A stretch of DNA of 64,000 bases from Tetrapisispora phaffii CBS 4417 (taxonomy: Eukaryota > Ascomycota > Saccharomycetes > Saccharomycetales > Saccharomycetaceae). The notes below the pieces were generated by a model. It was not told where the DNA came from. It made no database searches and worked only from the letters and a program-made list of their open reading frames with translations. Position numbers and translations under genes: made by a program. Shown here piece by piece: positions 1 to 9,483 of the stretch (position 1 is the stretch's first letter; the number at the start of each line of letters is the position of its first letter). The stretch is from positions 372,001 to 436,000 of the forward strand of contig NC_016521.1 of NCBI RefSeq assembly GCF_000236905.1, read 5' to 3'.

Positions 1-323
1 TATAAAAATCAAATAACATACTACAGAAGATATACTCTCTGTGGAATGTTTATCAACCTCTACTAATATGATAAATATCAGGGTCTGCTCCTGTGTCACA
101 AATTTTTATTTTAAGTCATTAGAGCATTGGGTATCACAATTACTTTAGATTTGGAACACTTATATTGGCTAAAGGTAATAAATAATATCACCCAATAACT
201 ACTATTAGTGAAACTTTTCTAAGGCTACAAATTTAATTCATGCAATTTTAAATTGATACATTGATATTAAATTAGCACAAACGACAACAATAATAGGATT
301 AAAATTATAAACATAATTTTATA
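1..323. other. Left-edge intergenic region, no gene seen
   Basis: AT-rich sequence upstream of the first gene. No coding frame, tRNA or repeat can be supported. It presumably holds the promoter of the BAR-like gene that starts at 324. Confidence 0.5.
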
Positions 324-1298
324 ATGGTAGAGATTGAGTCAAGAGGAATTAAGGTTAAAGAAAAATATAAAGAGCCAGCTCCAGGTTATTTATTACAGCA
401 ATCAATCAAAAATTCCAAACTTTTTGATATAGATGATCCAACTTTGAATCTAGAATTAGAAAAAGATACGATTAAATTCAATTGCATTAGAAATGGTGTT
501 AAAAAACTGTATAGATATTCGAAGATTCAGAGGTATTCGTTTCATATGTCTGGGGTGTTTTTTTGTAATACTTTGGAGTTGTTTTATAAAATATTTGGGA
601 AAGATGAAAATAGTAAAGGATGTGTCCATGAAACCACAAATTTTAGAACAAAAAATTCTGAATTTAATAAAGGGTATCGGGATCTTATAGATATGATATT
701 GTTACACAATCAAATGTCAAGAATATATTGCAAAATTGAAAATTCTTTGAAATTCTTTGAAATCAAGATAATATTACCATTAAGAGCTCTGGATGAGGCC
801 TTTTCGAAAATATCATATTATATTCAATATCGAGACAAAATTAATGTTGCTTACCATGAATTATTCATAAAATATACTGAACTGAAGGAAAAAACAAATG
901 ATTTCACAAAATCATTGACAGGTTCAGAAGAAGTTTCGAGAATTAAAATTGAAAATAATTTAATAAGCTCTAAAGAAGATTTAGAATTAGCCAATGATAA
1001 ATTGCGAAAACAATTATCAGTATTATTCGGCTATTGTAGATCGTACTTCAAAACTTGGTTTCTCCTTTATTACTTTACAATATGCAGGATTTATTACGAC
1101 TTACAACATTTCATGAGGGCTAGTAGTGAATTTAAAAAGGTATTTAAGGTTATTTACAATCAACAGGACAAGATCAACAGTTCAGGACTAGCAGTTCCCA
1201 CTTCAAATTCCACTGAAGAAAATAATACATACACTATTAATAATAATAATTACCAACAGCAATTTCAATCAAAGGAGAATATGTATCCTGAATATTAG
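324..1298 (+). CDS. Divergent BAR-domain protein (Rvs161/Rvs167/Fus2-like)
   Basis: A 324-residue protein. I see a helical, lysine/glutamate-rich middle part (about residues 115-270) whose spacing resembles the BAR domain of the yeast amphiphysins: an ILPLRALDEAF segment where Rvs161 has its conserved DPI helix, then a YRDK segment where Rvs proteins have KRD, then a KLRKQLSVLF segment before the last long helix. BAR proteins form crescent dimers that bend or sense membranes in endocytosis or cell fusion. The C-terminal 50 residues are Asn/Gln-rich and look disordered; there is no SH3 domain, so the layout is closer to Rvs161 or Fus2 than to Rvs167. Similarity is weak and from visual matching only. 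It is not the usual left neighbour of DAK1 in S. cerevisiae, so it may be a lineage-specific or fast-evolving duplicate. The start is the first ATG in an open frame. Confidence 0.55.
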   Translation: MVEIESRGIKVKEKYKEPAPGYLLQQSIKNSKLFDIDDPTLNLELEKDTIKFNCIRNGVKKLYRYSKIQRYSFHMSGVFFCNTLELFYKIFGKDENSKGCVHETTNFRTKNSEFNKGYRDLIDMILLHNQMSRIYCKIENSLKFFEIKIILPLRALDEAFSKISYYIQYRDKINVAYHELFIKYTELKEKTNDFTKSLTGSEEVSRIKIENNLISSKEDLELANDKLRKQLSVLFGYCRSYFKTWFLLYYFTICRIYYDLQHFMRASSEFKKVFKVIYNQQDKINSSGLAVPTSNSTEENNTYTINNNNYQQQFQSKENMYPEY

Positions 1299-1767
1299 TA
1301 GTTACACATTGTATTGATAATGTTTATATTCTATTAGTACTTTAATTCATTATTTTTAAATTATATAAAAAACAAAACTTGAGCAGGCAATATGGAGCAC
1401 CAACAAAGGGCTCCATATTTGCAGAAATCATGATTCAATTAAAGAAAATAGTACCAACATAACAACGTCTAATTTAATACATTGGAGATAGATTAGTCTT
1501 ATTATACAATTGTATCATAACTCGTTTTAAATCTAACATATTTTGGGTATACATAGTGTTTGGTTCCATGAAACTAAGTCCGTGCCCTTAGTCCTTATTT
1601 GAACTAACAATATATCAAATAAGGAGGAATCTAATAAAAAAGGAAAATGTTTACTTGCATGTAACTTTTGATATAGATAGTGAATTATTTCACTTATATA
1701 TTTGCAATCACATATTAGATACAATCGATAATATATTATATAATATTTAAAGGATTGAGTGCTCATA
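1299..1767. other. Intergenic region between the BAR-like gene and DAK1
   Basis: About 470 bases of AT-rich sequence, the 3' region of the upstream gene plus the DAK1 promoter. Its one distinctive element is the inverted repeat at 1389-1419, listed separately. No further gene seen. Confidence 0.6.
1389..1419. repeat. Perfect 10-bp inverted repeat, 11-base loop
   Basis: The arms AATATGGAGC (1389-1398) and GCTCCATATT (1410-1419) are exact reverse complements around an 11-base spacer. It lies about 90 bases after the BAR-like stop codon and 350 bases before the DAK1 ATG, so it could be a dimeric factor site or a 3'-end RNA hairpin. Function is inference. Confidence 0.6.
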
Positions 1768-3510
1768 ATGGTTAAATCATTCGAAGTCGCTGATCCAATT
1801 GACTCTTCTTTGGAAGGTTTTGCATTGGTAAACCCTTCAATCACTTTAATTCCTGCAGAAAAAATTCTATTTAGGAAAACTGAGAAATCTCAAATTGCAT
1901 TAATTTCAGGTGGTGGTAGTGGACATGAACCAACTCATGCTGGTTTTATTGGTGATGGTATGCTAAGTGCTGCTGTGTGTGGTGATATTTTTGCCTCTCC
2001 ATCTACTAAACAAATTTTAAATGCAATTAGATTAGTCAGTGAAAACTCAAAAGGTGTTCTTCTAATTGTTAAAAACTATACTGGAGATGTTCTTCATTTT
2101 GGCTTGGCTGCTGAGAGGGCCAGAGCTCAAGGAATCGATTGTCATGTCTTTGTTGTTGGTGATGACGTAGCAGTTGGTAGAGCTAAAGGAGGTATGGTTG
2201 GAAGAAGAGCCTTGGCCGGTACTGTCTTAGTTCATAAAATAGCAGGTGCATTTGCTAAGGGATACTCTGAAAAATACGGCTTACAAGGAACCATCGATGC
2301 AGCTACTATTATTAATGATAATTTGGTCACTATTGGATCTTCATTAGAACATTGTAAAGTGCCAGGAAGGAAATACGAAACCAGTTTGAAGGGTTCACAA
2401 TTAGAATTAGGAATGGGTATTCACAACGAACCTGGTGTACAAATTTTGGAACCAATTCCATCTACTGAAGAGTTGATTTCGAAATATATGTTACCGGCTT
2501 TATTAGACTCCTCTGATTCTGATAGATATTTTGTGAATTTTGATGAGGGTGATGATGTTGTGCTACTGGTTAATAATTTAGGTGGTGTATCTAACTTTAT
2601 TATTTCCTCCATTGTCTCGATAGTCAATAAAGCATTGAAGTCAGAGTACAATATTGTCCCAGTACAATCTATATCAGGGACTTTAATGACTGCTTTTAAT
2701 GGTAATGGTTTTAGTATTACATTATTAAATGCTACAAAGGCCACAAAAGCGTTAAATTCAAAATTCCCTGAAATAAAATCAGTTTTAGACCTTCTTAATT
2801 ATAATACCACTGCTCCTGGTTGGGCTGTTGTTTCTCATAATTCAAAACCTGCTGTGAATGAGGATATTTTAAAAGTTGATGTGAAAGTAAAAAACGCAGG
2901 TACTTATGATTTTGAAACATTCTCTAATTGGATGAAAGCTGCTGCAAAAGCAATTAAAGAAGCTGAACCACACATTACATCACTGGATACTCAAGTTGGT
3001 GATGGTGACTGCGGATATACCTTAGTTGCCGGAACAGAGGGTATTACTGATGATTTAGACAAAATATCAAAAAAATCCTTATCTGAAGCCACTGCTCAAA
3101 TTTCTGATATCATTGAAAGCTCTATGGGCGGTACATCAGGTGGGTTATATTCTATTCTTCTTTCTGCATTTTCCAATGGTATAATTCAAACTTGTGGTGA
3201 AAATACTCCTGTCACGGCCAAGGAAGTTGCTAAGTCCCTAGATTTTGCTTTGTCTACTTTATATAAATATACAAAAGCAAGAGTGGGCTCCTCGACCATG
3301 ATCGATGCTTTAGAACCATTTATTGAAGAATTTAAAAAATCTCAAGACTTTAAGAAAGCTGTTGCTGCTGCTGCTAAAGGTGCAGAAAGCACTGGTAATG
3401 TAGAAGCCAAGTTTGGTAGAGCATCGTACGTCGGTGACTCTTCTAGTGTTGAAGACCCTGGTGCTGTCGGTTTGGTGGCTTTCTTGAAAGGTATTGAGTC
3501 CACCTTTTAG
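1768..3510 (+). CDS. DAK1: Dihydroxyacetone kinase
   Basis: 580-residue cytosolic enzyme that phosphorylates dihydroxyacetone with ATP to dihydroxyacetone phosphate, detoxifying dihydroxyacetone and feeding glycolysis. The N-terminal DhaK domain (to about residue 340) shows the glycine-rich GGGSGHEP segment and the SLEHCKVPG segment that carries the histidine forming the covalent hemiaminal with substrate. The C-terminal DhaL domain (about 380-580) shows the DTQVGDGDCG nucleotide/Mg-binding acid cluster and SMGGTSGGLY. Length matches the yeast family (584). An in-frame GTG lies 9 bases upstream, but the ATG at 1768 begins the conserved MVKSFEV and is the better start. S. cerevisiae has a second paralogue, DAK2; synteny with POB3 and ITT1 supports DAK1. 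Confidence 0.95.
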   Translation: MVKSFEVADPIDSSLEGFALVNPSITLIPAEKILFRKTEKSQIALISGGGSGHEPTHAGFIGDGMLSAAVCGDIFASPSTKQILNAIRLVSENSKGVLLIVKNYTGDVLHFGLAAERARAQGIDCHVFVVGDDVAVGRAKGGMVGRRALAGTVLVHKIAGAFAKGYSEKYGLQGTIDAATIINDNLVTIGSSLEHCKVPGRKYETSLKGSQLELGMGIHNEPGVQILEPIPSTEELISKYMLPALLDSSDSDRYFVNFDEGDDVVLLVNNLGGVSNFIISSIVSIVNKALKSEYNIVPVQSISGTLMTAFNGNGFSITLLNATKATKALNSKFPEIKSVLDLLNYNTTAPGWAVVSHNSKPAVNEDILKVDVKVKNAGTYDFETFSNWMKAAAKAIKEAEPHITSLDTQVGDGDCGYTLVAGTEGITDDLDKISKKSLSEATAQISDIIESSMGGTSGGLYSILLSAFSNGIIQTCGENTPVTAKEVAKSLDFALSTLYKYTKARVGSSTMIDALEPFIEEFKKSQDFKKAVAAAAKGAESTGNVEAKFGRASYVGDSSSVEDPGAVGLVAFLKGIESTF

Positions 3511-3903
3511 ATATCTGACGGAAAACCAAAAGCCAAAAATATAAAATACAAATCTTGTACTATTTTAGATAACTAAATAACTTATCATTGATATATCATA
3601 TACAATTAATGGCAATCTAAACGTATATAGTTAACGTTACTCATAATAGTAAGTACTCATTACTTTACTGCTACATAGAGGTTATCATTCTTTACGTAGT
3701 GTTCTTGGAAAACGCGTCTCTTTTAACCATTCTAAAAAGTTATGAACTGAAATTAAAATAATTTTATTGAAGTGATGTTACTATTTAATATTAAACAATT
3801 TACTACTGGGAAGTATTAATTACAAGTGTTAAGGTTGCTATTCTGGATAGTCCTGAAACCCATAGAGGTATATTTTATAAGGAGTAAGGCCAAGTTATAC
3901 AAA
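3511..3903. promoter_or_regulatory. DAK1-POB3 intergenic region with MCB-like site
   Basis: The 3' region of DAK1 and promoter of POB3. It contains ACGCGT at 3712-3717, the MluI cell-cycle box core recognised by MBF, about 190 bases upstream of the POB3 ATG. A role in G1/S expression of this chromatin factor is inference from the motif. Confidence 0.45.
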
Positions 3904-5607
3904 ATGAGTACTGACTTCGATAGAATTTATTTGAATCAATCTAAGGTAAACGGTAGATTTCGTGTTGCCGATTCTGGTTTAGGCTGGAAAGCTTCCAGTA
4001 GTGGTGGTTCTGCAGCTAATAAAGCCAAGGCCCCATTTTTATTACCGGCAACAGAATTATCCACCATTCAATGGAGTAGAGGCTGCAGGGGTTATGAATT
4101 AAAAATAAATACTAAGAATCAAGGTGTTCTTCAATTAGATGGTTTCTCTGAAGACGATTTTGACGCAATTAAAAGTGACTTCCACAGAAGATTTAACATC
4201 CAATTAGAGCATAAAGAGCATTCTCTCCGTGGTTGGAACTGGGGTAAGACCGATTTAGCAAGAAATGAGATGATTTTTTCTTTAAACGGTAAACCAACTT
4301 TCGAAATTCCATACTCTAGAATTAACAATACTAATTTAACTAACAAAAATGAAGTTGCAATTGAATTTGATATCCAAGACGAAGAGTATCAGCCAGCAGG
4401 AGATGAACTGGTTGAAATGAGATTTTATATCCCAGACGCAATAAAAGAGGAAGAATCAGAAAATGAACAAATCAAATCAGAAAGTGCAGAAGGTGCTGTC
4501 AAGGCAGAAGGTGCTGTCAAGACTGAAAATGAAGAAGATGTTGAAATGAGTGAAAATGAGAGAGAAGAATTTGAAGAAAAATCAATGGCAGAAACCTTTT
4601 ATGAAGAGCTTAAAGAAAAAGCTGATATTGGAGAAACAGCAGGTGATGTTATTGTCTCATTTCCTGACATTTTCTTTACTACTCCAAGAGGTCGTTATGA
4701 CATTGATATATATAAGAACTCTATTAGGCTAAGGGGTAAGACATATGAATATAAATTACAACATCGTCAAATTCAGAAAATTATTTCTTTACCAAAAGTC
4801 GACGATATTCACCATTTGATTGTCTTGAGTATTGAACCACCATTACGTCAAGGTCAAACATCTTATCCATATGTTGTTTTACAATTCCAGAAGGATGAAG
4901 AAACTGAAGTCCAATTGAACTTAGATGATGCTGATTATGAAGAAAATTTCAAGGATACACTAAAGAAACAATATGACGCTAAGACACATATAGTTATTAG
5001 TCACGTATTAAAGGGTCTAACTGGGCGTAGAGTAATTGTTCCAGGTTCATACAAATCGAAGTATGATAACTGTGCCGTTTCATGTTCATATAAAGCAAAT
5101 GAAGGTTATCTATATCCATTGGACAATGCATTTTTATTCTTAACCAAACCAACTCTGTACATTCCATTTTCTGATGTAAGCTCAGTAAATATTTCAAGAG
5201 CGGGACAGAGCACAACTTCGAGAACTTTTGATTTGGAAATCGTACTTCGTTTCAATCGAGGTAGTGTCACTTTCGGTAATATAAGTAAAGAAGAACAACA
5301 ATTATTGGAATTATTTTTAACTTCAAAATCTCTAAAGGTTAGAAATGAAGAAAAAGAAAGTGAACAAAGATTGCAAACTGCCTTAGGTTCTGATAGCGAT
5401 GATGGTGATATCAACATGGGATCTGCAGGCGAAGATGATGAATCCGCTGATGAAGAATTTCAAGCTAGTTCTGATGACGATGATGATGTTGCCGAAGAAT
5501 TCGACTCTGATGCCAACGCTGGATCTGACAGTGAAGGTGACAATGACGGTGATGATGATGTGGTTTCAGATTCTGATAGACCAGTTAAGAAACCAAAAGT
5601 TGAGTAA
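3904..5607 (+). CDS. POB3: FACT complex subunit Pob3 (SSRP1 orthologue)
   Basis: 567 residues, close to the 552 of S. cerevisiae. Pob3 pairs with Spt16 to form FACT, the histone H2A-H2B chaperone that reorganises nucleosomes during transcription and replication in the nucleus. The N-terminal dimerisation domain starts with MSTDFDRIYLNQSK, nearly identical to the S. cerevisiae start; the double PH-like middle domain follows (about 240-480), and the tail (about 500-567) is the expected run of Asp/Glu/Ser ending in a basic KKPK segment. Fungal Pob3 lacks an HMG box, as here. The reading frame is open for 26 codons upstream, but the family start at 3904 is clearly correct. A short acidic linker (about 205-245) contains a duplicated EGAVK unit. 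Confidence 0.97.
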   Translation: MSTDFDRIYLNQSKVNGRFRVADSGLGWKASSSGGSAANKAKAPFLLPATELSTIQWSRGCRGYELKINTKNQGVLQLDGFSEDDFDAIKSDFHRRFNIQLEHKEHSLRGWNWGKTDLARNEMIFSLNGKPTFEIPYSRINNTNLTNKNEVAIEFDIQDEEYQPAGDELVEMRFYIPDAIKEEESENEQIKSESAEGAVKAEGAVKTENEEDVEMSENEREEFEEKSMAETFYEELKEKADIGETAGDVIVSFPDIFFTTPRGRYDIDIYKNSIRLRGKTYEYKLQHRQIQKIISLPKVDDIHHLIVLSIEPPLRQGQTSYPYVVLQFQKDEETEVQLNLDDADYEENFKDTLKKQYDAKTHIVISHVLKGLTGRRVIVPGSYKSKYDNCAVSCSYKANEGYLYPLDNAFLFLTKPTLYIPFSDVSSVNISRAGQSTTSRTFDLEIVLRFNRGSVTFGNISKEEQQLLELFLTSKSLKVRNEEKESEQRLQTALGSDSDDGDINMGSAGEDDESADEEFQASSDDDDDVAEEFDSDANAGSDSEGDNDGDDDVVSDSDRPVKKPKVE

Positions 5608-6051
5608 ATAACTCTGTAACTTTTATATTTACAATCTTAAATATTTGGATAAATATTATTTTTAAATGAAGATAATTTTAAAGACAAAGTTTATTAAGTG
5701 ATAGTTACAATTTCTGTAGGGATCGATTTAATTAAAATGGAGCGTTGACCTCTGCATATCTAATTTGCCGTGTAATATTCTTGATTTCAATGGTTTTCTG
5801 TCAATGTATACATGCATATATGCATGTATATTGATCCAAATATGCCTGAAGTTATTAGTTATCTCAGCGCCGAAAAAGTTCTTTATGTGTGCTAAATTTC
5901 AGGTGAAAAATCTTAGGTGAAAAAAATCGATGAGCTCTCTATATCAATGATATAAAATAACCTATACTATTCTACATGCATGATATTCTCGAATATAAGT
6001 CAGTTACATAAAGTAAGCAGTTTATAATATAGTGCTCTAGGTACTTTTCAA
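5608..6051. promoter_or_regulatory. POB3-ITT1 intergenic region with 24-bp palindrome
   Basis: About 440 bases between two plus-strand genes. It carries a perfect 24-bp palindrome at 5807-5830, listed separately. No other gene visible. Confidence 0.5.
5807..5830. repeat. Perfect 24-bp palindrome upstream of ITT1
   Basis: The half-site TATACATGCATA is followed directly by its exact reverse complement, with no spacer. It contains two TGCATG/CATGCA cores and lies about 220 bases upstream of the ITT1 ATG. It could extrude as a cruciform or bind a dimeric factor. The symmetry is seen directly; function is unknown. Confidence 0.75.
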
Positions 6052-7449
6052 ATGGAAGATAGAGTCAATTTAAAAGATGATCTGGCAATTTTAAGGGACA
6101 TGTATCCAGAGCTTGTTCTCGATCAAGATGAAAAGAGTATAAATACAAATATTCAGAATGTTGTAAGTGGATATCTCCCGTTTAAGGTGTCTCTACATAA
6201 TAATTTAAGTGTTTCATATGAAAAGGAGCTACTGACGTTTTCGAGTTTTCTATTAGGTGTTTTACAATTCAAGATCGATGTTGCTAAATATCCCAGTCTA
6301 AAAGATAGCCTAGAATTAAACTTTATTTCGGAATGGATGACAAAGGAAGATAAAAATATCATTATATCAAGTTTAGATGAACAATTTGGGGATTTGACAG
6401 ACCCAACTTCTGATATTTATGATCCTTTTACCCCTATATTAATGTTATTGTTCAGTTACCTAACTGATGAGACAGCCTCAGTTCTCTTCCCTGATAACGT
6501 TAAAAAATGTTTAACATTAGAAGAGTATCAAATTTTTAAGATTATGAAGAGTACAATCCAGAAGGAAGAAGCCTCCAAAAAAAATTTTACATGTTGCATA
6601 TGCATAGATACTAAAAAGGGTACGAATATAATTGAGCTTCCCTGTAAGGAAGAAACCAAACATTATTTATGCGAACCATGTGTAAAATCATACTACTCTG
6701 AAATGATTAAAGAAGGGAACATGGATGCAGTACGATGCCCAGAGTGTAAATATGAAGAAATAGTCCTAGATTCCTTCAAGGATTATACATTGTTAAAAGA
6801 AACCTTATTCACACCTGCTATTCCGTTTGAATTTTTTGATAGAGTCTTAAGTGAGGAGCTATGTACTAAGTATAGAGAGTTATTTCATTCGTATTGTGCC
6901 ACCAAGTTGTCAAAACACAGTACTTCAGCATGTATTCCTTGTAGGCGATGCAATACATGGTGCGTTAAAGATAACTTGGACGATGCAATGATCAGTTGTA
7001 AAACCTGTTCTTTTGTCTTTTGTTTCAATTGTTTACATTCATGGCATGGTTATAATAATCTATGTGGTGCTAAAGTCACAATTCCAAGAGAAGTAATAGA
7101 GGCATATATAGATGAGGATGGTATACTATCAGATGATGCAAAAAAAGAAATGGAGGTGAAATATGGTAAGAAACAGTTAGCTACAGATGTAAGTGACTAT
7201 CTGGCAGATCAACTATTAGATTTGGCAATTGCTGAAAAGGATTCCAACTTACAAAGATGCCCTCACTGTAGAATTGTAGTACAAAGAAGTGAAGGTTGTA
7301 ATAAAATGAGATGTGCTGTATGCAACTGTTTATTTTGTTTCATCTGCGGTACCTTGCTATATCCTGAGGATCCTTATGAACATTTCAGGGAAGTGTGGTC
7401 GGAGTGTTACGGTAGGCTATTTGAAGGTATGGAAGGAGTTGATTCTTGA
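6052..7449 (+). CDS. ITT1: RBR-type E3 ubiquitin ligase-like protein Itt1
   Basis: 465 residues against 464 in S. cerevisiae. In yeast Itt1 interacts with release factors eRF1/eRF3 and modulates translation termination. The N-terminal 140 residues fit an RWD domain. The RING1-IBR-RING2 array follows: RING1 begins CCICIDTKKG (about 183) and ends in RCPECK; the IBR has CRRCNTWC and CKTCSFVFCFNC; RING2 has CPHCRIVVQRSEGCNKMRC, with the Cys of GCNKM in the position that forms the ubiquitin thioester in RBR ligases. All expected cysteines are present, so it looks functional. It converges on SMA2 with 121 bases between the stop codons. Confidence 0.95.
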   Translation: MEDRVNLKDDLAILRDMYPELVLDQDEKSINTNIQNVVSGYLPFKVSLHNNLSVSYEKELLTFSSFLLGVLQFKIDVAKYPSLKDSLELNFISEWMTKEDKNIIISSLDEQFGDLTDPTSDIYDPFTPILMLLFSYLTDETASVLFPDNVKKCLTLEEYQIFKIMKSTIQKEEASKKNFTCCICIDTKKGTNIIELPCKEETKHYLCEPCVKSYYSEMIKEGNMDAVRCPECKYEEIVLDSFKDYTLLKETLFTPAIPFEFFDRVLSEELCTKYRELFHSYCATKLSKHSTSACIPCRRCNTWCVKDNLDDAMISCKTCSFVFCFNCLHSWHGYNNLCGAKVTIPREVIEAYIDEDGILSDDAKKEMEVKYGKKQLATDVSDYLADQLLDLAIAEKDSNLQRCPHCRIVVQRSEGCNKMRCAVCNCLFCFICGTLLYPEDPYEHFREVWSECYGRLFEGMEGVDS

Positions 7450-7570
7450 AGAATGACGTTTGTTTTGAAGGTTAAATTCTAATAATGTTGAACATTAGCA
7501 TGTATAAAGGATCTTTGTGTATTATATATTTATAGAAGTAATTTCACAAGAACATTTTATTTATATTTAT

Positions 7571-8644
7571 TTATTTGTCTTCTTCTTCTTTTATCTCATT
7601 TTGGATAACAGGCTGAGGTTTGGGGACTACTGAATAGTATTTTTTTACCACTATTCCTAATATTAATATAACCCACTGTAGACTATGACGTATGCATGCA
7701 AATATAAAACCTGATCCATAAGTGACTTGTAACATTTCCCATCCATTTTCAATAATATCTTCATTTCTTTCTAATCTTTTCAAAGATAATATATTAGTTA
7801 ATGTTGATGCAAAAGAGAAAAAAGATAACATAAAAGAAATTATGGAAATTATCATTATAATTAGTGGCAGTATTGTCTGTTTCTTCCAGATAAATAACAA
7901 TGCACCAAATCCAGAAATCGCTAAAAACAGAAGTATTACAGCGGTGAACTCCAACAATAATAAGTCTTTAAGTACGTTATTTGAAATCATCGAAATATAT
8001 AACGTAATTACTGCACTTTTGTAACTATCAGAATAAACATGGATTGTGTCGGATACCTTAACATTATGAATCCCATACAGAATTTGCAAGAAATTATTGT
8101 CGTTCTTATGATCCATTTTCAAAAACTTGTAAATCGACAGCAAAGTTAAGTAATAAAACTGCTGCAATGAGGAACCAATTACATCTGGGTTGGTTTTGTA
8201 ATTTGATGTATACCGTGATAAATAAACCCCCATATCTTTTGCAATCGTCCCAAACAAATCTAAACAACTACTTGTTAATCTTGAGCAGTAGTCATTTTTA
8301 CTGTCTTGAAACTTACAGTATCCAAAATAATTAACTTTAAAAATGTTATTCTCTTTCATGGCTTTATCCAAGTATCCGTTGTCATAAATTGTGGGGGTTG
8401 TGATCTCTCCATCCCAACCCATGTCTATTGTCAAATATGAAAGGAGTCTTAAGAGCTCGTTCAATGTAGCTATGAAATCGTGAGTCAACTTTGAATCTTC
8501 TATGAGCTGAACCTTGTATATTGGTGAGCATAAAACATTTTTCCCAGAAGACCTACAAGTGAATATTGGTATATAAAGTAAAATTTGGGTGACACTGACA
8601 CCAAGTATAAGTCCCCAAATAATGAACCGTTTAATGAAAAACAT
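7571..8644 (-). CDS. SMA2: Spore (prospore) membrane assembly protein Sma2
   Basis: 357 residues (S. cerevisiae 369). Sma2 is a meiosis-specific membrane protein needed for prospore membrane assembly. The sequence shows an N-terminal membrane segment (about 6-28), a long extracytoplasmic region with several cysteines, then three hydrophobic helices near residues 230-255, 260-285 and 312-335, and an acidic KEEEDK tail. This is the four-pass layout of the yeast family. The identification rests on this layout and on position between ITT1 and the ORC1/SIR3 locus, exactly as YML066C; no enzymatic motif exists to confirm it. Confidence 0.85.
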   Translation of the reverse strand: MFFIKRFIIWGLILGVSVTQILLYIPIFTCRSSGKNVLCSPIYKVQLIEDSKLTHDFIATLNELLRLLSYLTIDMGWDGEITTPTIYDNGYLDKAMKENNIFKVNYFGYCKFQDSKNDYCSRLTSSCLDLFGTIAKDMGVYLSRYTSNYKTNPDVIGSSLQQFYYLTLLSIYKFLKMDHKNDNNFLQILYGIHNVKVSDTIHVYSDSYKSAVITLYISMISNNVLKDLLLLEFTAVILLFLAISGFGALLFIWKKQTILPLIIMIISIISFMLSFFSFASTLTNILSLKRLERNEDIIENGWEMLQVTYGSGFIFACIRHSLQWVILILGIVVKKYYSVVPKPQPVIQNEIKEEEDK

Positions 8645-9395
8645 ATCTAATCTACTTATATTTATCGCTCAGTATCTGTATGATTTTTATTTAACCAATG
8701 TAATGGAGTTTTGATGTTATTATTGTTATATATCTTTGTTTTACGTATTCATCTTTATATTTAGTTTTTGATTTTGATAATTTTGTTTAGTGTCATCATG
8801 GAAATGACTCAAAAGAAAACTAATAATAAAACATAAAATTTGAAATAAAATACAAGAATAATAGAAATAATAATATCGATTAAACTAGTTCCTTAACTTA
8901 TAATCTTTTCTTAAGATATACCTATAACTACTAAAACTCTACAATACAATACCATCAACACACTGGGTACTATTTTCTAATTTTCAAAAGCAATGATATT
9001 AATGTCATTTCATAAGACAAATATTTTGTAGAGATGACCATAATATCTAATTAATAAATATAAAGTCATAGAATAACAATAATAACCTCTATATATTTAA
9101 TGACTATCTTTAGCATCTCTTATATTCACTCATTTTTAAGATGTCGAGAGAGCTCATACTGACACGAAATTTAAATGTTACAATGACATTTCCGTCTTTA
9201 CATACACGTTATAAGGAAAATATAAAAAAACTTTAGCGAAGGTTATGTTGAAAAGTGGGCAAATTATGCAAATAGTCTTTTCATTAACTAAAAAGCTTAT
9301 ACAATATATCTATAACTTTGTTTGAAATCCATATTAGTGTTATATTGTATTTGAAGCATTATTTATTACTGGACTTTTTATTATCTAGCTACTTG

Positions 9396-9436
<41 letters not shown>

Positions 9437-9483
9437 AGAGAGAAGAGAATAAACGCAAAAATAAACAACTGGTTCAGTCAATA
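8645..9483. promoter_or_regulatory. SMA2-SIR3 divergent promoter region
   Basis: An 840-base AT-rich divergent intergenic region. It ends with an uninterrupted (AG)n tract at 9398-9432, 50 bases before the SIR3-like ATG. No additional gene or RNA seen. Confidence 0.5.
9398..9432. repeat. (AG)n microsatellite in the 5' leader region of the SIR3-like gene
   Basis: A 35-base perfect dinucleotide AG/GA run followed by an imperfect GA-rich stretch to about 9450. It is likely to be in the promoter or 5' UTR of the gene starting at 9484. Such tracts exclude nucleosomes and mutate in length. Confidence 0.9.
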
